Shown in pieces: positions 32,849-41,825 of a DNA stretch of 64,000 bases. How positions within the stretch are numbered: position 1 is the stretch's first letter; the number at the start of each line of letters is the position of its first letter. The stretch is taken from positions 1 through 64,000 of the forward strand of contig JAPZRU010000002.1 in assembly GCA_027531255.1 (NCBI GenBank), given 5' to 3'. The position numbers and the translations under genes are program-made. Below the pieces are notes generated by a model that made no database searches, was not told where the DNA came from, and worked only from the letters and a program-made list of their open reading frames with translations. The DNA is from Steroidobacteraceae bacterium. Its GTDB lineage: Bacteria; Pseudomonadota; Gammaproteobacteria; Steroidobacterales; Steroidobacteraceae.

Positions 32849-35800
32849 TAGATCGCCTCCGGCACACGGTCGCGCCGCGCGTTCACCAGCGGCTCGATCG
32901 CATCGAGCAGCTGGTTCTCCTGGTACGGCTTGCCGAGGTAGTCGTCCACGCCGAGTTCGATCGCGCGCGCACGGTGCTTCTCGCCCTGGCGTGACGTGAT
33001 CATCACGATCGGCACGTGCTTCAGCCGCGGTTCGCCGCGCACGTGCGCCGCGAGCTCGTAGCCGTCCATCCGCGGCATCTCGATGTCGAGCAGGATCACG
33101 TCGGGAACGTGCTCCTGCAGGATCGCGACCGCGTCGACGCCGTCCTTCGCCGTCATCACGCGCATGCCGTTGCGTTCCAGCAGGCGCTGCGTCACGCGGC
33201 GCACCGTGATGGAGTCGTCGACGACCAGCGCGAACGTGCGGCGGTCGGCGCGCTCGCGGGCGGCGTCCGGGGGCGCCGGGCGCAGGCGCCAGTCCGTACG
33301 CACCAGCGAGCCCATGTCGAGGATGACGACGATGCGGCCGTCACCTAGGATCGTCGCGCCCGAGATGCCGCGGATGCCGGCGATCTGCGGACCGACGCTC
33401 TTGACGACGATCTCGCGCGAGCCGACGAGTTCGTCGGCGACGAGCGCGGTCGAACTCTCGCCGGCGCGGATCAGCACGACCGGCACCGGCACTTCCTGCT
33501 CCGGCAGCTGCGACGGCTGGCCGCCGACGAACAGCCCGAGATGCTGGAACCGGTAGCGCTGCCCGCCGTACTCGTAGGTGGCCGTCTCCTGGGCGAGGTG
33601 CTTCAGGACGTCGGCCTTCGGCAGGCGCACGACGCCCTCGACGGTCGGCAGCGGCAGCGCGTACATCTCGTCGCCGGTGCGCACGATCAGCGCCTGCGAG
33701 ATCGCAAGCGTGAACGGCAGCCGGATGGTGAAGCGCGTGCCCTTGCCCTGCGTCGTCTCCATGTGCAGCGCGCCGCCGAGCTTCTTGATCTCGGTGGCGA
33801 CCACGTCCATGCCGACGCCGCGGCCCGCGGCCTGGCTGATCGTCTGCGCGGTCGAGAAGCCGGGCTCGAGGATCAGCTGCATCGCCTCTTCGTCGGAGAG
33901 CGTCTGCTTCGGCTCGAGCATGCCGAGCGACACGGCCTTGGCGCGGATCGCGCGCACGTCGATGCCGTTGCCGTCGTCCGCGACGACGATCACGACCTCG
34001 GCGCCCTCGCGCTTCAGCTGCACGTCGATGCGACCACCGGGCGCCTTGCCCCGCGCGACGCGCTCGGCCGGCGCTTCGATGCCGTGCACGACGGCGTTGC
34101 GCAGCATGTGCTCGAACGGCGGCAGCATGCGTTCGAGCACCTGCCGGTCGAGCTCGCCTGACGCGCCGGAGACGTTGAGCTCCACCTGCTTGCCGGTCTC
34201 GTTCGCGACCTGGCGGACGATGCGCGTCAGGCGTTGCACGTGCCGCGAGAACGGCACCATGCGCGTGCGCATCAGCCCGTTCTGGAGGTCGGTGACGACG
34301 CGCGCCTGCTGCATCAGCAGGTTCTGCGCCTCGCGCGTGAGGCTGTCGAGCAGGCCCTGCACGCTCGCGACGTCGGACGTCGACTCGGCCAGCGCGCGCG
34401 AGTACTGCTGCAGCGCGCTGTACTGGTCGAGCTCGAGCGGGTCGAAGTCCTCGCGGCGGCGGCTCTCGCCGTGCTTGTGGAGGATCTGCGCCTCGGTCTG
34501 GAGTTCGAGGTTGCGCAGCTGGTCCTTGAGGCGCTGCACGACGCGGGACAGTTCGGAGAGGTTGAACTCGACCGACGACAGCTGCTGCTCGAGGCGCGCG
34601 CGGAAGATGCTGACCTCGCCCGCACTGTTCAACAGGCTGTCGAGCAGTTCGGCATCGACGCGCGCCAGCTCCTGGCGCTCGGGCGCCGGCGGCGGCTCCC
34701 GGCCGGGCGGCAGCACGAACGACCGCGACTGCTCCGGCGCCCCGACGACGGCCGGCTCGGGCGCCTCGTCCGCGACCGGCGGCACCCGGGTCGGTGGCAT
34801 GGACGTGCACGCGGTGTCGTCGTAGGTCGGTGCCTCCGCCGCGAGCGCAGCCGCCGCGGGCTCCGCGGCGGGCGGTTCCACCGGCGGCTCGGCTGCATGC
34901 GCGAAGGCCGCGGCGACCGGCGCTTCCTCGGCAGCGGCGGTGAGATCGAAGTCGAGCGCGGTGTCCGAGAGGTCCAAGTCGAGGACGGCTTCCGGCTGAT
35001 CGGGACCCTCGTCCGGTGCGCGCATCGCGAGCGCGTCGTCGGCAGGCGGGGTCGGTGCGGCGGGCGTGCCGGTGACCGGAGACTCGTCCGCGACCGGAGG
35101 CGCCTCCGGCGGCTGGCGGAAGCGGCCGGTCGCGGCGATGTCCTTGACGACCGGCAACTCGACGGCCGGCGGCGCGGGGGTGGGTGTCGCCGGCGCCGGG
35201 GCCGGTGCCGCAGCGGGCGTCGGCAGCGGCTGCTCGGGCGCGACGGTCCTCAGTACCGGTGGCCCGGCCGGACGGTACAGCGAGCGGATCCGCGTGATCA
35301 GGTCGCGAGCCGGCACCACCGGACGTCCGGCGGCCACCGTCTCGCGCATCCGGTGCAGTTCGTCGAGGCTCGCCTGGAGCACGTCGAGCGTGCGCGGCTC
35401 GGACGTGGTGCGCGCGGTCTCGGTCTGGATCAGCAGCGACTCCAGTTCGTGCGCGAGGTCGCCCATCGCGGTGACGCCGGCCATCCGCGCGCCGCCCTTC
35501 AGCGTGTGCAGCACGCGCTTCAGTTCGGTGATGCGGCCTTCGTCGGCGGCGTCGTCGCGGTACGCAGCCAGCGCGGCGTCAGCGAGTTCGAGGAGCTCGG
35601 TGGCCTCCTCGCTGAAGATCATCGCGATCTCGGGATCGTAAGGCTCCGCCTCGGCAGGCGGCGCCGCGACCGACGCGGCCGGTGCGAGCGCGGGCGCAGG
35701 CGCGGCGGGTGCGGGCGGCGGCGCCTCGAGCATCGCGTCGACGTCGATCAGGTCGACTCCCGGTAGCGGCAGCGGGCCGGACTGCTCGGCTGGGTCGATG

Positions 35801-38748
35801 GGGCGCAGGCCACGACGCTGGATCTCGCGATTCGCGTCGCCGTCGAGCCAGGCGAGGCGCGTCAGCAGTTCGTCGTGCGCCGGGAAGCGCGCTTCCGGGT
35901 CCTCGATGCGCGCGACGATCTCGTCCATCGCCACCATCGCGTCCGCGAGCACGCGCTTGCCGGCCTCGGACAAGCCGAGGCCGTGGTCGTGCAGCTTGCG
36001 CACGTACAGGTTCAGCGGCTCGGCGACCCGGATGCCCGCCTCGGCTTCCGCCATCTTCGAGGCACCGGCGAGCGTGTGGCACGCGCGGTGCAACTGTTCG
36101 TTGACGGGGAACGGCGGGAAACGCCCGTCGCACTCGGCCAGCCACGCGCGCACGGCGGCGACGTGGCTCCCGACTTCCTTGCGGTAGATGTCGATCAGCA
36201 CCGGGTCGCTGCCGGCCGGCGCGCCGAGCTCGGGACGGTTCATCACGAACTCGCTGCCCGACGGCGGGGGCGGCGGCGGATTCGCCGAGCGGCGCCGCTC
36301 GTCCTCGTCCGGACGGGGTTGGTCGACGACGCGGACGAAGCGCGTCGGCGGCTCGAGCACCGGCGACGCGCCGTCGGCCGCGGCCGGCGGCACCGGCTTC
36401 GGCAGCGCCGGATCGCTCGACAGCAGGTCCTCCGTCGCGATCAGCGACGTTTCCTCCGACGTCGAGGGCGGCGGCGCGGCCACGGTGGCCGGCGCGTCGG
36501 GCACCTTGCGCGCCGCCACCGCCTCCTGGGGCGCGACGTCGACGGCCTGGGCCTGCGCCGGGTCGCGGCCTTCGGCCAGCGCCTGCGCGCGGCCGATCAG
36601 CAGGCCGACGGCCGCGCTCGGCGTGCGTCCGGATTCGAGCTCGTCGACGAGTTGCGGCAGCGTGGCGACCGCGGCCCGGAGCAGGTCGAGCAGCGCCGGC
36701 CCGCGGGCCAGCGTGCCGCTGATCACGCGATTCAGCAGGTTCTCGATGCTCCACGCGAACTCGCCGACGACCCGCGCGCCGACCATGCGGCCGCTGCCCT
36801 TCAGCGTGTGGAACGACCGGCGCACGCGAACGAGCGAGTCCTGGTCGAGCGGGTTCTCGTCCCACATCGGGAGGTACCGCTCGATCTTCGCGAGCTCCTC
36901 GCGCGCTTCCTCGACGAACAGCGTCACGAGCTCCGGGTCGAGCGCGGGTCCCGCGGCCGGCGCGGACGCAGCCGGCGGATCCAGCTTCAGCGTCTTCGCG
37001 TAGACGCCGGTGTCGCCACTGGCCGGAGCGGAATCCGTCGGCAACGCGAGCGCGTCGGGCGCGCCGAGCGCGCGCAGGCAGCTCTCGGCGTTGTCGAGCA
37101 TGTACCAGGGATCGCTGCGACCGCTCTGCAGCGTCTCCATGTAGTACTCGATCGACACGATCGCGTCGGCGAGGCGGTCGAGCCGACCCGGGTTCAGGCG
37201 CGCGTTCGGCCGCAGCACGTCCTCGACGTGCCGCGCGATGCCTTCCATGATCTCGACCGCGCGCGAGCGGCCGAGCATCAGCAGGCCCGCGGTCAGGCCG
37301 CGCAGCAGCTGCGGCACCTGGTCGGCGCCGGTGAGTTCCCGCCGGCCGACGATGGCGGCGATCGTCTCCTTGATGCGCGCGAGGTTGACGATGCACTCGC
37401 GCAGCGCGGCCTCCTGCACCTGGCGGAAGTCGCCGTCTTCCTCGACGGCATCCGGCACGGGGCCGCCGTGCGCCTGCGGCATGATCAGGCGCACCAGCTG
37501 CGAGTCGAGGCTGTCCTCGACGGCGATCAGCGTCGCGGCCACCTCGACCAGCACGCCGTCGGAAGGCGCGGCGCGGCGCGCGACGACCTCCTGCAGCCTG
37601 GCGATCTGGCCCTGTACCTTCTGCCGCAGGTGGCCGAGGCCGAGCACGCCGAGCGTGTCGGCGATCTTGCGCAGCATGTCGAGCTGCGTGCTCAGCTCCT
37701 CGACCTGCGCGCCACCCTTGCGGACGAAGATGTCCAGCACGTCCTTGACGCGCGAGAGGTCTTCCTTGATGGCGGCCGCGACGGTCTGCATCAGCCTGAC
37801 CGACGGCGCCGACAGGCTCTCGCGCTCCTGCTCGACCTGCTCCGAGACCGGCAGCAGCTCCTGCAGCTTGAACGAGGCGCGGACCGAGGCGACGCGCGGC
37901 CCGTTCGTGGTGGCGCGCGCGACGTAGTACAGCAGGTTGTTCAGCAGGTCGAGGGGCGGGATCTCGGCATAGCGCGCCTCGCCGGTCTCGTAGAGCCGCT
38001 TGAGCTCGCGGTCGGCCTGGCCGAGCAGGCGCTTGACGGTCTGCGTGCCGTCGAGACCGCCTTCGCGGAGCGCCTCGACGATGCTGCCGACCACCCACCA
38101 CAGCTGGAACACCGGCTGGCGGGTCGCGACCTGCTCGAGGTGCTCGGCGACCGCGCTCAGGATCTCGAGGTGCTGCGCGGCCCGCTCGCCCTTGATCCAG
38201 CCGAGCAGGCCGACCTGATAGCGCGGGCGCAGCCGGCGCGCCCACTGCGCGACGTTCAGCGGCGGCTCGCCGGGTTGCGGCGGCACCGGTTGCGGCTGGC
38301 GGTCGGACGTCAGGTTCAGCAGCAGCAGCGTGCCTTCGCTGAGCAGCGCCTGGCCGCGCACCGCGCGGAGATCGTTCAGCAGCGGCAGCAGCACGAGCGC
38401 GAGGTCGCGACCACCGCCGAGCACGCGCTCGAGGTATGCGGGCAGCTGCACCATCGAGCGCATGAGCGCGTCGAGGCCCTCGGCGCTCGCACCGGCCGTC
38501 GGGCGTTCCTCGGCGTCGAGCAGGAAACGCGCGACCTGCTCCATCTCCTCGGCCAGGAGCGCGGCGCCGTACACCTCGACGACGCGCAGGACCCCGTGCA
38601 CCTCGTGCAGGCGGTCCGCGCAGACGGCGAGCGCGGCGGGGTCGTCCGGCCGCTCGGCGTAGGCCTCGAGCGACTGCCGGGCCTCGCCGAGCGTGAGACC
38701 CAGTTCCTTCGCGACGACGTGGAGCGTCTGCTGGGCGACGTCGGCCAT
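32848..38748 (-). CDS. chpA: Hybrid chemotaxis histidine kinase ChpA (PilL)
   Basis: A 1966-residue CheA-type kinase controlling type IV pili. The N-terminal 600 residues are helical, with a degenerate Hpt-like site near residue 46 (DRLHEVHGVLRVV). Three Hpt domains follow: FHTLKGSGRMVG (~644), HTLAGASKMAEA (~891) and HTLKGGARMAGV (~1079). A long Pro/Ala linker leads to the dimer/ATPase region: NAVVHGIEAP (~1548), DDGNGID (~1592), GRGVGMDVV. A CheW domain covers ~1683-1806. A receiver ends the protein, with phospho-acceptor near D1888 in LLDIEMPRMDG. Pseudomonas ChpA is larger, with more transfer sites. The start is the ATG at 38748, 8 bp after pilJ. Confidence 0.93.
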   Translation of the reverse strand: MADVAQQTLHVVAKELGLTLGEARQSLEAYAERPDDPAALAVCADRLHEVHGVLRVVEVYGAALLAEEMEQVARFLLDAEERPTAGASAEGLDALMRSMVQLPAYLERVLGGGRDLALVLLPLLNDLRAVRGQALLSEGTLLLLNLTSDRQPQPVPPQPGEPPLNVAQWARRLRPRYQVGLLGWIKGERAAQHLEILSAVAEHLEQVATRQPVFQLWWVVGSIVEALREGGLDGTQTVKRLLGQADRELKRLYETGEARYAEIPPLDLLNNLLYYVARATTNGPRVASVRASFKLQELLPVSEQVEQERESLSAPSVRLMQTVAAAIKEDLSRVKDVLDIFVRKGGAQVEELSTQLDMLRKIADTLGVLGLGHLRQKVQGQIARLQEVVARRAAPSDGVLVEVAATLIAVEDSLDSQLVRLIMPQAHGGPVPDAVEEDGDFRQVQEAALRECIVNLARIKETIAAIVGRRELTGADQVPQLLRGLTAGLLMLGRSRAVEIMEGIARHVEDVLRPNARLNPGRLDRLADAIVSIEYYMETLQSGRSDPWYMLDNAESCLRALGAPDALALPTDSAPASGDTGVYAKTLKLDPPAASAPAAGPALDPELVTLFVEEAREELAKIERYLPMWDENPLDQDSLVRVRRSFHTLKGSGRMVGARVVGEFAWSIENLLNRVISGTLARGPALLDLLRAAVATLPQLVDELESGRTPSAAVGLLIGRAQALAEGRDPAQAQAVDVAPQEAVAARKVPDAPATVAAPPPSTSEETSLIATEDLLSSDPALPKPVPPAAADGASPVLEPPTRFVRVVDQPRPDEDERRRSANPPPPPPSGSEFVMNRPELGAPAGSDPVLIDIYRKEVGSHVAAVRAWLAECDGRFPPFPVNEQLHRACHTLAGASKMAEAEAGIRVAEPLNLYVRKLHDHGLGLSEAGKRVLADAMVAMDEIVARIEDPEARFPAHDELLTRLAWLDGDANREIQRRGLRPIDPAEQSGPLPLPGVDLIDVDAMLEAPPPAPAAPAPALAPAASVAAPPAEAEPYDPEIAMIFSEEATELLELADAALAAYRDDAADEGRITELKRVLHTLKGGARMAGVTAMGDLAHELESLLIQTETARTTSEPRTLDVLQASLDELHRMRETVAAGRPVVPARDLITRIRSLYRPAGPPVLRTVAPEQPLPTPAAAPAPAPATPTPAPPAVELPVVKDIAATGRFRQPPEAPPVADESPVTGTPAAPTPPADDALAMRAPDEGPDQPEAVLDLDLSDTALDFDLTAAAEEAPVAAAFAHAAEPPVEPPAAEPAAAALAAEAPTYDDTACTSMPPTRVPPVADEAPEPAVVGAPEQSRSFVLPPGREPPPAPERQELARVDAELLDSLLNSAGEVSIFRARLEQQLSSVEFNLSELSRVVQRLKDQLRNLELQTEAQILHKHGESRRREDFDPLELDQYSALQQYSRALAESTSDVASVQGLLDSLTREAQNLLMQQARVVTDLQNGLMRTRMVPFSRHVQRLTRIVRQVANETGKQVELNVSGASGELDRQVLERMLPPFEHMLRNAVVHGIEAPAERVARGKAPGGRIDVQLKREGAEVVIVVADDGNGIDVRAIRAKAVSLGMLEPKQTLSDEEAMQLILEPGFSTAQTISQAAGRGVGMDVVATEIKKLGGALHMETTQGKGTRFTIRLPFTLAISQALIVRTGDEMYALPLPTVEGVVRLPKADVLKHLAQETATYEYGGQRYRFQHLGLFVGGQPSQLPEQEVPVPVVLIRAGESSTALVADELVGSREIVVKSVGPQIAGIRGISGATILGDGRIVVILDMGSLVRTDWRLRPAPPDAARERADRRTFALVVDDSITVRRVTQRLLERNGMRVMTAKDGVDAVAILQEHVPDVILLDIEMPRMDGYELAAHVRGEPRLKHVPIVMITSRQGEKHRARAIELGVDDYLGKPYQENQLLDAIEPLVNARRDRVPEAI

Positions 38749-38756
38749 GATGGCTC

Positions 38757-40142
38757 TCAGGCCTTCGCTCCGCCGGCCTGGCGGGCGGGCTTGGGCGCGG
38801 CCGGCGACGCCTTCGGCTCGGCGCCGTCGGCGGCACCGGGACCCGGAACCACGAGCTTCACGGCCTTGAGCTTCTGCTGGATCGCGGCACCGGCGCCCTC
38901 GGGGAGACGGAAGCCGGCGACGGACTTGCGCAGCTGCGCCGAGAGGTCGGCGAGCTTGCCGATCGACTGCGACATGCCGGTCGTGCCCTCGGCCGTCTGC
39001 GTCGAGATCTCGCGCAGCACCTGCATGTTCCTGGAGATGTTCGCGGACACCGCGGCCTGCTGCCGGGCGCTCGCGCTGATGTTCTGCACGAGGCTCGCGA
39101 TCTGGTTCGAGACCTGCTCGATCTCCTCGAGCGCGGCGCCGGCGTTCTCGGCCAGCAGCGCGCCACCGACCACGTCGGTGGTGCTGCGCTCCATCGAGAC
39201 GACCGCCTCGTTGGTGTCGGCCTGGATGGTGCGGACCAGCACCTCGATCTGCTTGGTGGCGTTCGCCGCGCGCTCCGCGAGCCGCTGCACTTCGTCCGCG
39301 ACCACCGCGAAGCCGCGGCCGGCCTCGCCGGCCATCGAGGCCTGGATCGAGGCGTTCAGCGCGAGGATGTTGGTCTGCTCGGCGATGTCGTTGATCAGTT
39401 CGACGATGTTGCCGATTTCCTGCGAGCTCTCGCCGAGGCGCTTGATGCGCTTCGAGGTCTCCTGGATCGTCTCGCGGATCGCGTTCATGCCGTCGATCGT
39501 GCGGCGCACCGCGTCGCCGCCCTTGTGCGCGATGTCCACCGAGTGGCGCGCGACGTCGGAGGCGCGCTCCGCGTTGCCGGACACCTCCTCGATCGAGACC
39601 GCCATCTCGGCGACGCTCTCGGTCGCGGAAGCGACCTGCTTCGACTGGCCGGCGGACGCCCGGGCGAGGTGGGCTGCGGCGGCCTGCGTGGACTTCGCCG
39701 CGGCGTCGAGCGAGATCGCGCTCTCGTTGATCGTGGTGACCAGTTCGCGCAGCGCCTCGATCGCGTAGTTGATCGAGTCCGCGATCGCGCCGGTGATGTC
39801 CTCGGTGACGGTGGCCTGCACCGTCAGGTCGCCGTCGGCGAGGCTCGAGAGCTCGTCGAGGAGGCGCAGGATGGCCTCCTGGTTGCGCGCGTTCTGCCGC
39901 GCCTGCTGCTCGGCGGCGGCGCGCAGCGTCGCGCCCTTGGCGTAGGCGCCCCACGCGACGCCGACGGCGCCGAGCGCCACGAGGAGCGGGACCAGCGCGA
40001 GCCACGGGCTGGCGAGCGGCCCTTCGATGCCGAGACCGGCCAGCACGAGCGGCCCGACCGCGAGCGCACCCGCGACCAGCGCGATGACCAGCAGCGAGGG
40101 CAGGCGGCTGGCCGCCTTCTGGTTGTCGTTGTTCGGTTCCAT
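38757..40142 (-). CDS. pilJ: Methyl-accepting chemotaxis protein PilJ, lacking the periplasmic domain
   Basis: A 461-residue receptor. Two hydrophobic helices (about residues 14-37 and 45-67) are separated by only about eight residues (IEGPLASP), so there is no periplasmic sensor; typical PilJ is near 680 residues with a roughly 280-residue PilJ domain. A HAMP-like segment (about 95-135, SLADGDLTVQATVTEDITGAI) and the signalling hairpin (about 243-290, NDIAEQTNILALNASIQASMAGEAGRGFAVVADEV) are intact. A Pro/Ala/Lys-rich tail ends it. It sits between pilI and chpA as usual, so identity is clear from context. Confidence 0.88.
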   Translation of the reverse strand: MEPNNDNQKAASRLPSLLVIALVAGALAVGPLVLAGLGIEGPLASPWLALVPLLVALGAVGVAWGAYAKGATLRAAAEQQARQNARNQEAILRLLDELSSLADGDLTVQATVTEDITGAIADSINYAIEALRELVTTINESAISLDAAAKSTQAAAAHLARASAGQSKQVASATESVAEMAVSIEEVSGNAERASDVARHSVDIAHKGGDAVRRTIDGMNAIRETIQETSKRIKRLGESSQEIGNIVELINDIAEQTNILALNASIQASMAGEAGRGFAVVADEVQRLAERAANATKQIEVLVRTIQADTNEAVVSMERSTTDVVGGALLAENAGAALEEIEQVSNQIASLVQNISASARQQAAVSANISRNMQVLREISTQTAEGTTGMSQSIGKLADLSAQLRKSVAGFRLPEGAGAAIQQKLKAVKLVVPGPGAADGAEPKASPAAPKPARQAGGAKA

Positions 40143-40175
40143 CGGTCTCTCCGGCGCCGGCGCGCGTGGCGCGCC

Positions 40176-40736
40176 CTACGACGCCGCCTGCAGGAAACTC
40201 GGGCTCTCGACCAGCAGCTTCAGCGACAGGACCGGCCAGCTATCGTGGCTGCGCCGGAACGCGCCCGCGAGGTAGCGTTCGCAGCGCACCAGCGTCGGGG
40301 GCGGTTCGGGCTGGAATTCCGGGTCCGTGAAGCGGCGGAAGCCCAGCACTTCGTCCACGAGCAGTCCCGCGGGGATGTCGCGGTGGTTGACGACCAGCAC
40401 GCGCACGTTGCGCCCGGTGCTGGTCGCGCCGCTGCCGAGGTACTGGCGCAGGTCGATGATCGGCAGCAGCTGACCGCGGACGTTCGCGAGGCCGCGGATC
40501 CACGGACGCGCGCCGGGCACGCGGGTCAGGAACGACGGCAGCGCCATGATCTCGCGCGTTTCCTCGCGCGCGACCAGGAAGGTCTCGGCGCCGAGCCGGA
40601 ACGCGACCCCGACCCACTCGCGGCCGGCGGCCGATTCGCGGCCGCCGGCGACCGCACGGCCGCGGCGCTCGAGCTCGCGCAGGAGTTCGAACGGGCGGTC
40701 GCGGAGTTCGCGGAGGCTCGGGGCGGCGGCGGGCAT
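40176..40736 (-). CDS. pilI: CheW-like adaptor PilI
   Basis: A 186-residue CheW-domain scaffold that couples PilJ to the ChpA kinase. After a short helical N-terminus (LRELRDRPFELLRELERRG) the domain shows WVGVAFRLGAETFLVAREETREIM, WIRGLANVRGQLLPIIDLRQYLG and VRVLVVNHRDIPAGLLVDEVLGFRRF, the canonical CheW strands. It is the third gene in pilG-pilH-pilI-pilJ. Confidence 0.92.
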   Translation of the reverse strand: MPAAAPSLRELRDRPFELLRELERRGRAVAGGRESAAGREWVGVAFRLGAETFLVAREETREIMALPSFLTRVPGARPWIRGLANVRGQLLPIIDLRQYLGSGATSTGRNVRVLVVNHRDIPAGLLVDEVLGFRRFTDPEFQPEPPPTLVRCERYLAGAFRRSHDSWPVLSLKLLVESPSFLQAAS

Positions 40737-40754
40737 GGAGGCGGTCGGGCCGGC

Positions 40755-41120
40755 CTAGCCCGCGAGGGCGGCCTGCGCCTTCTCGACCAGCTTCTCGGGC
40801 GTCACCGGCTTGACGAGGTAGTCCACCGCGCCCTGGCGCATGCCCCAGATGCGGTCGGTCTCCTGCGACTTGCTGGTGACCAGGATCACCGGGATGCGCT
40901 TGGTCTCGGGATCGTTCGCGAGCTGGCGCGTGGCCTGGAACCCGTTCACGCCCGGCATCACGATGTCCATGAGGATCAGGTCCGGCTTCATCTGCCGCGC
41001 GAGGCGGATGCCCTCGGCGCCGTCGCCGGCCGCCGCGGTCTGGTAGCCGTGCTTCTCGAGCGCCTTCCGGATGACGTGCACTTCGGTCGGCGAGTCGTCG
41101 ACGATCAGGATCAGTGCCAC
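40755..41120 (-). CDS. pilH: Twitching motility response regulator PilH
   Basis: A 121-residue single receiver domain. Start is GTG at 41120 (MALILIVDDSPTEVHVIRKALEKHG). The acidic pocket (DD), phospho-acceptor D in DLILMDIVMPGVNGFQ, the switch Thr/Ser in PVILVTSKSQETD and the Lys in DYLVKPVTPEKL are all present. It has no output domain. In Pseudomonas PilH opposes or tunes PilG output to favour retraction. It lies 12 bp downstream of pilG. Confidence 0.93.
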   Translation of the reverse strand: MALILIVDDSPTEVHVIRKALEKHGYQTAAAGDGAEGIRLARQMKPDLILMDIVMPGVNGFQATRQLANDPETKRIPVILVTSKSQETDRIWGMRQGAVDYLVKPVTPEKLVEKAQAALAG

Positions 41121-41132
41121 GGCCGGGACCTC

Positions 41133-41558
41133 TCAGCTCTGGCGGGCCGCGCCCGCGCCCACGTGCTGCTCGATGGCGGAGAGCAGCTCGTCGCGGGTGA
41201 ACGGCTTCGTGAGGTAGTGCTCGGAACCGACGATGCGGCCGCGCGCGCGGTCGAACAGTCCGTCCTTCGACGACAGCATGATCACCGGGATCGAGCGGAA
41301 GACCTTGTTGTGCTTGATCAGCGAGCAGGTCTGGTAGCCGTCGAGCCGCGGCATCATGATGTCGACGAACACGACGTCGGGCTGGTGATCCGCGATCTTG
41401 GACAGCGCGTCGAAGCCGTCAACGGCGGTGTAGACCTCGCAGCCCTCCTTCGACAGCAGCGTCTCCGCCGTGCGGCGGATCGTCTTGCTGTCGTCGATCA
41501 CGAGGACCTTGAGGCCGGCCAGCCGGGACTTCGGAGCCGCCTGTACTGCGTTTTCCAT
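41133..41558 (-). CDS. pilG: Twitching motility response regulator PilG
   Basis: A 141-residue single-domain receiver, first gene of the pil-chp operon. I chose the ATG at 41558 (MENAVQAAPKSRLAGLKVLVIDDSKTIRRTAETLL), with AGGTG six bases upstream; the frame extends further without similarity. The phospho-acceptor lies in DVVFVDIMMPRLDGYQT, with PVIMLSSKDGLFDRARGRIVGSEHYLTKPFTRDEL after it. The insertion DGLFDRARGRIVGSE is characteristic of PilG. It diverges from gshB. Confidence 0.93.
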   Translation of the reverse strand: MENAVQAAPKSRLAGLKVLVIDDSKTIRRTAETLLSKEGCEVYTAVDGFDALSKIADHQPDVVFVDIMMPRLDGYQTCSLIKHNKVFRSIPVIMLSSKDGLFDRARGRIVGSEHYLTKPFTRDELLSAIEQHVGAGAARQS

Positions 41559-41825
41559 CGCGTGCACCTGGACCGCCCGGCGCGGAGCGCCAAGCTTCGG
41601 CGTTTTAACATATCGAGCCCCGAACGACCACGCGGCCGCTTGGACGCCCGTCACAGAAATCCGTAACCCTCCGCGCACTTCCGGCGGCCCGTCCGCCCGG
41701 AGGCGCGCCGGCCCGGCGCCCTGCCGGTCGGCCCTCGGATGTAACATGCCGGGCCGTAGCCGCGTGGGTGAACGGCATCACGCTTTCGGATATCGACCGC
41801 CCGCCGCCGAACTGTTGGAGACCCG

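Noticed and set aside
35875-39768. Plus-strand open frame of about 1300 codons opposite chpA and pilJ
   Set aside because: It is antisense to two genes with full domain motifs and has low-complexity Arg/Asp/Val composition; no ribosome site.
38749-40005. Apparent extension of ChpA through the pilJ gene on the same strand
   Set aside because: The frame is open by chance; PilJ is encoded in a different frame there, and ChpA has a good ATG at 38748 behind GAGAG.
38757-40175. Frameshifted or truncated pilJ
   Set aside because: Both transmembrane helices and the signalling domain are in one frame and only 33 bp separate pilJ from pilI, so a missing periplasmic domain cannot be hidden in another frame.
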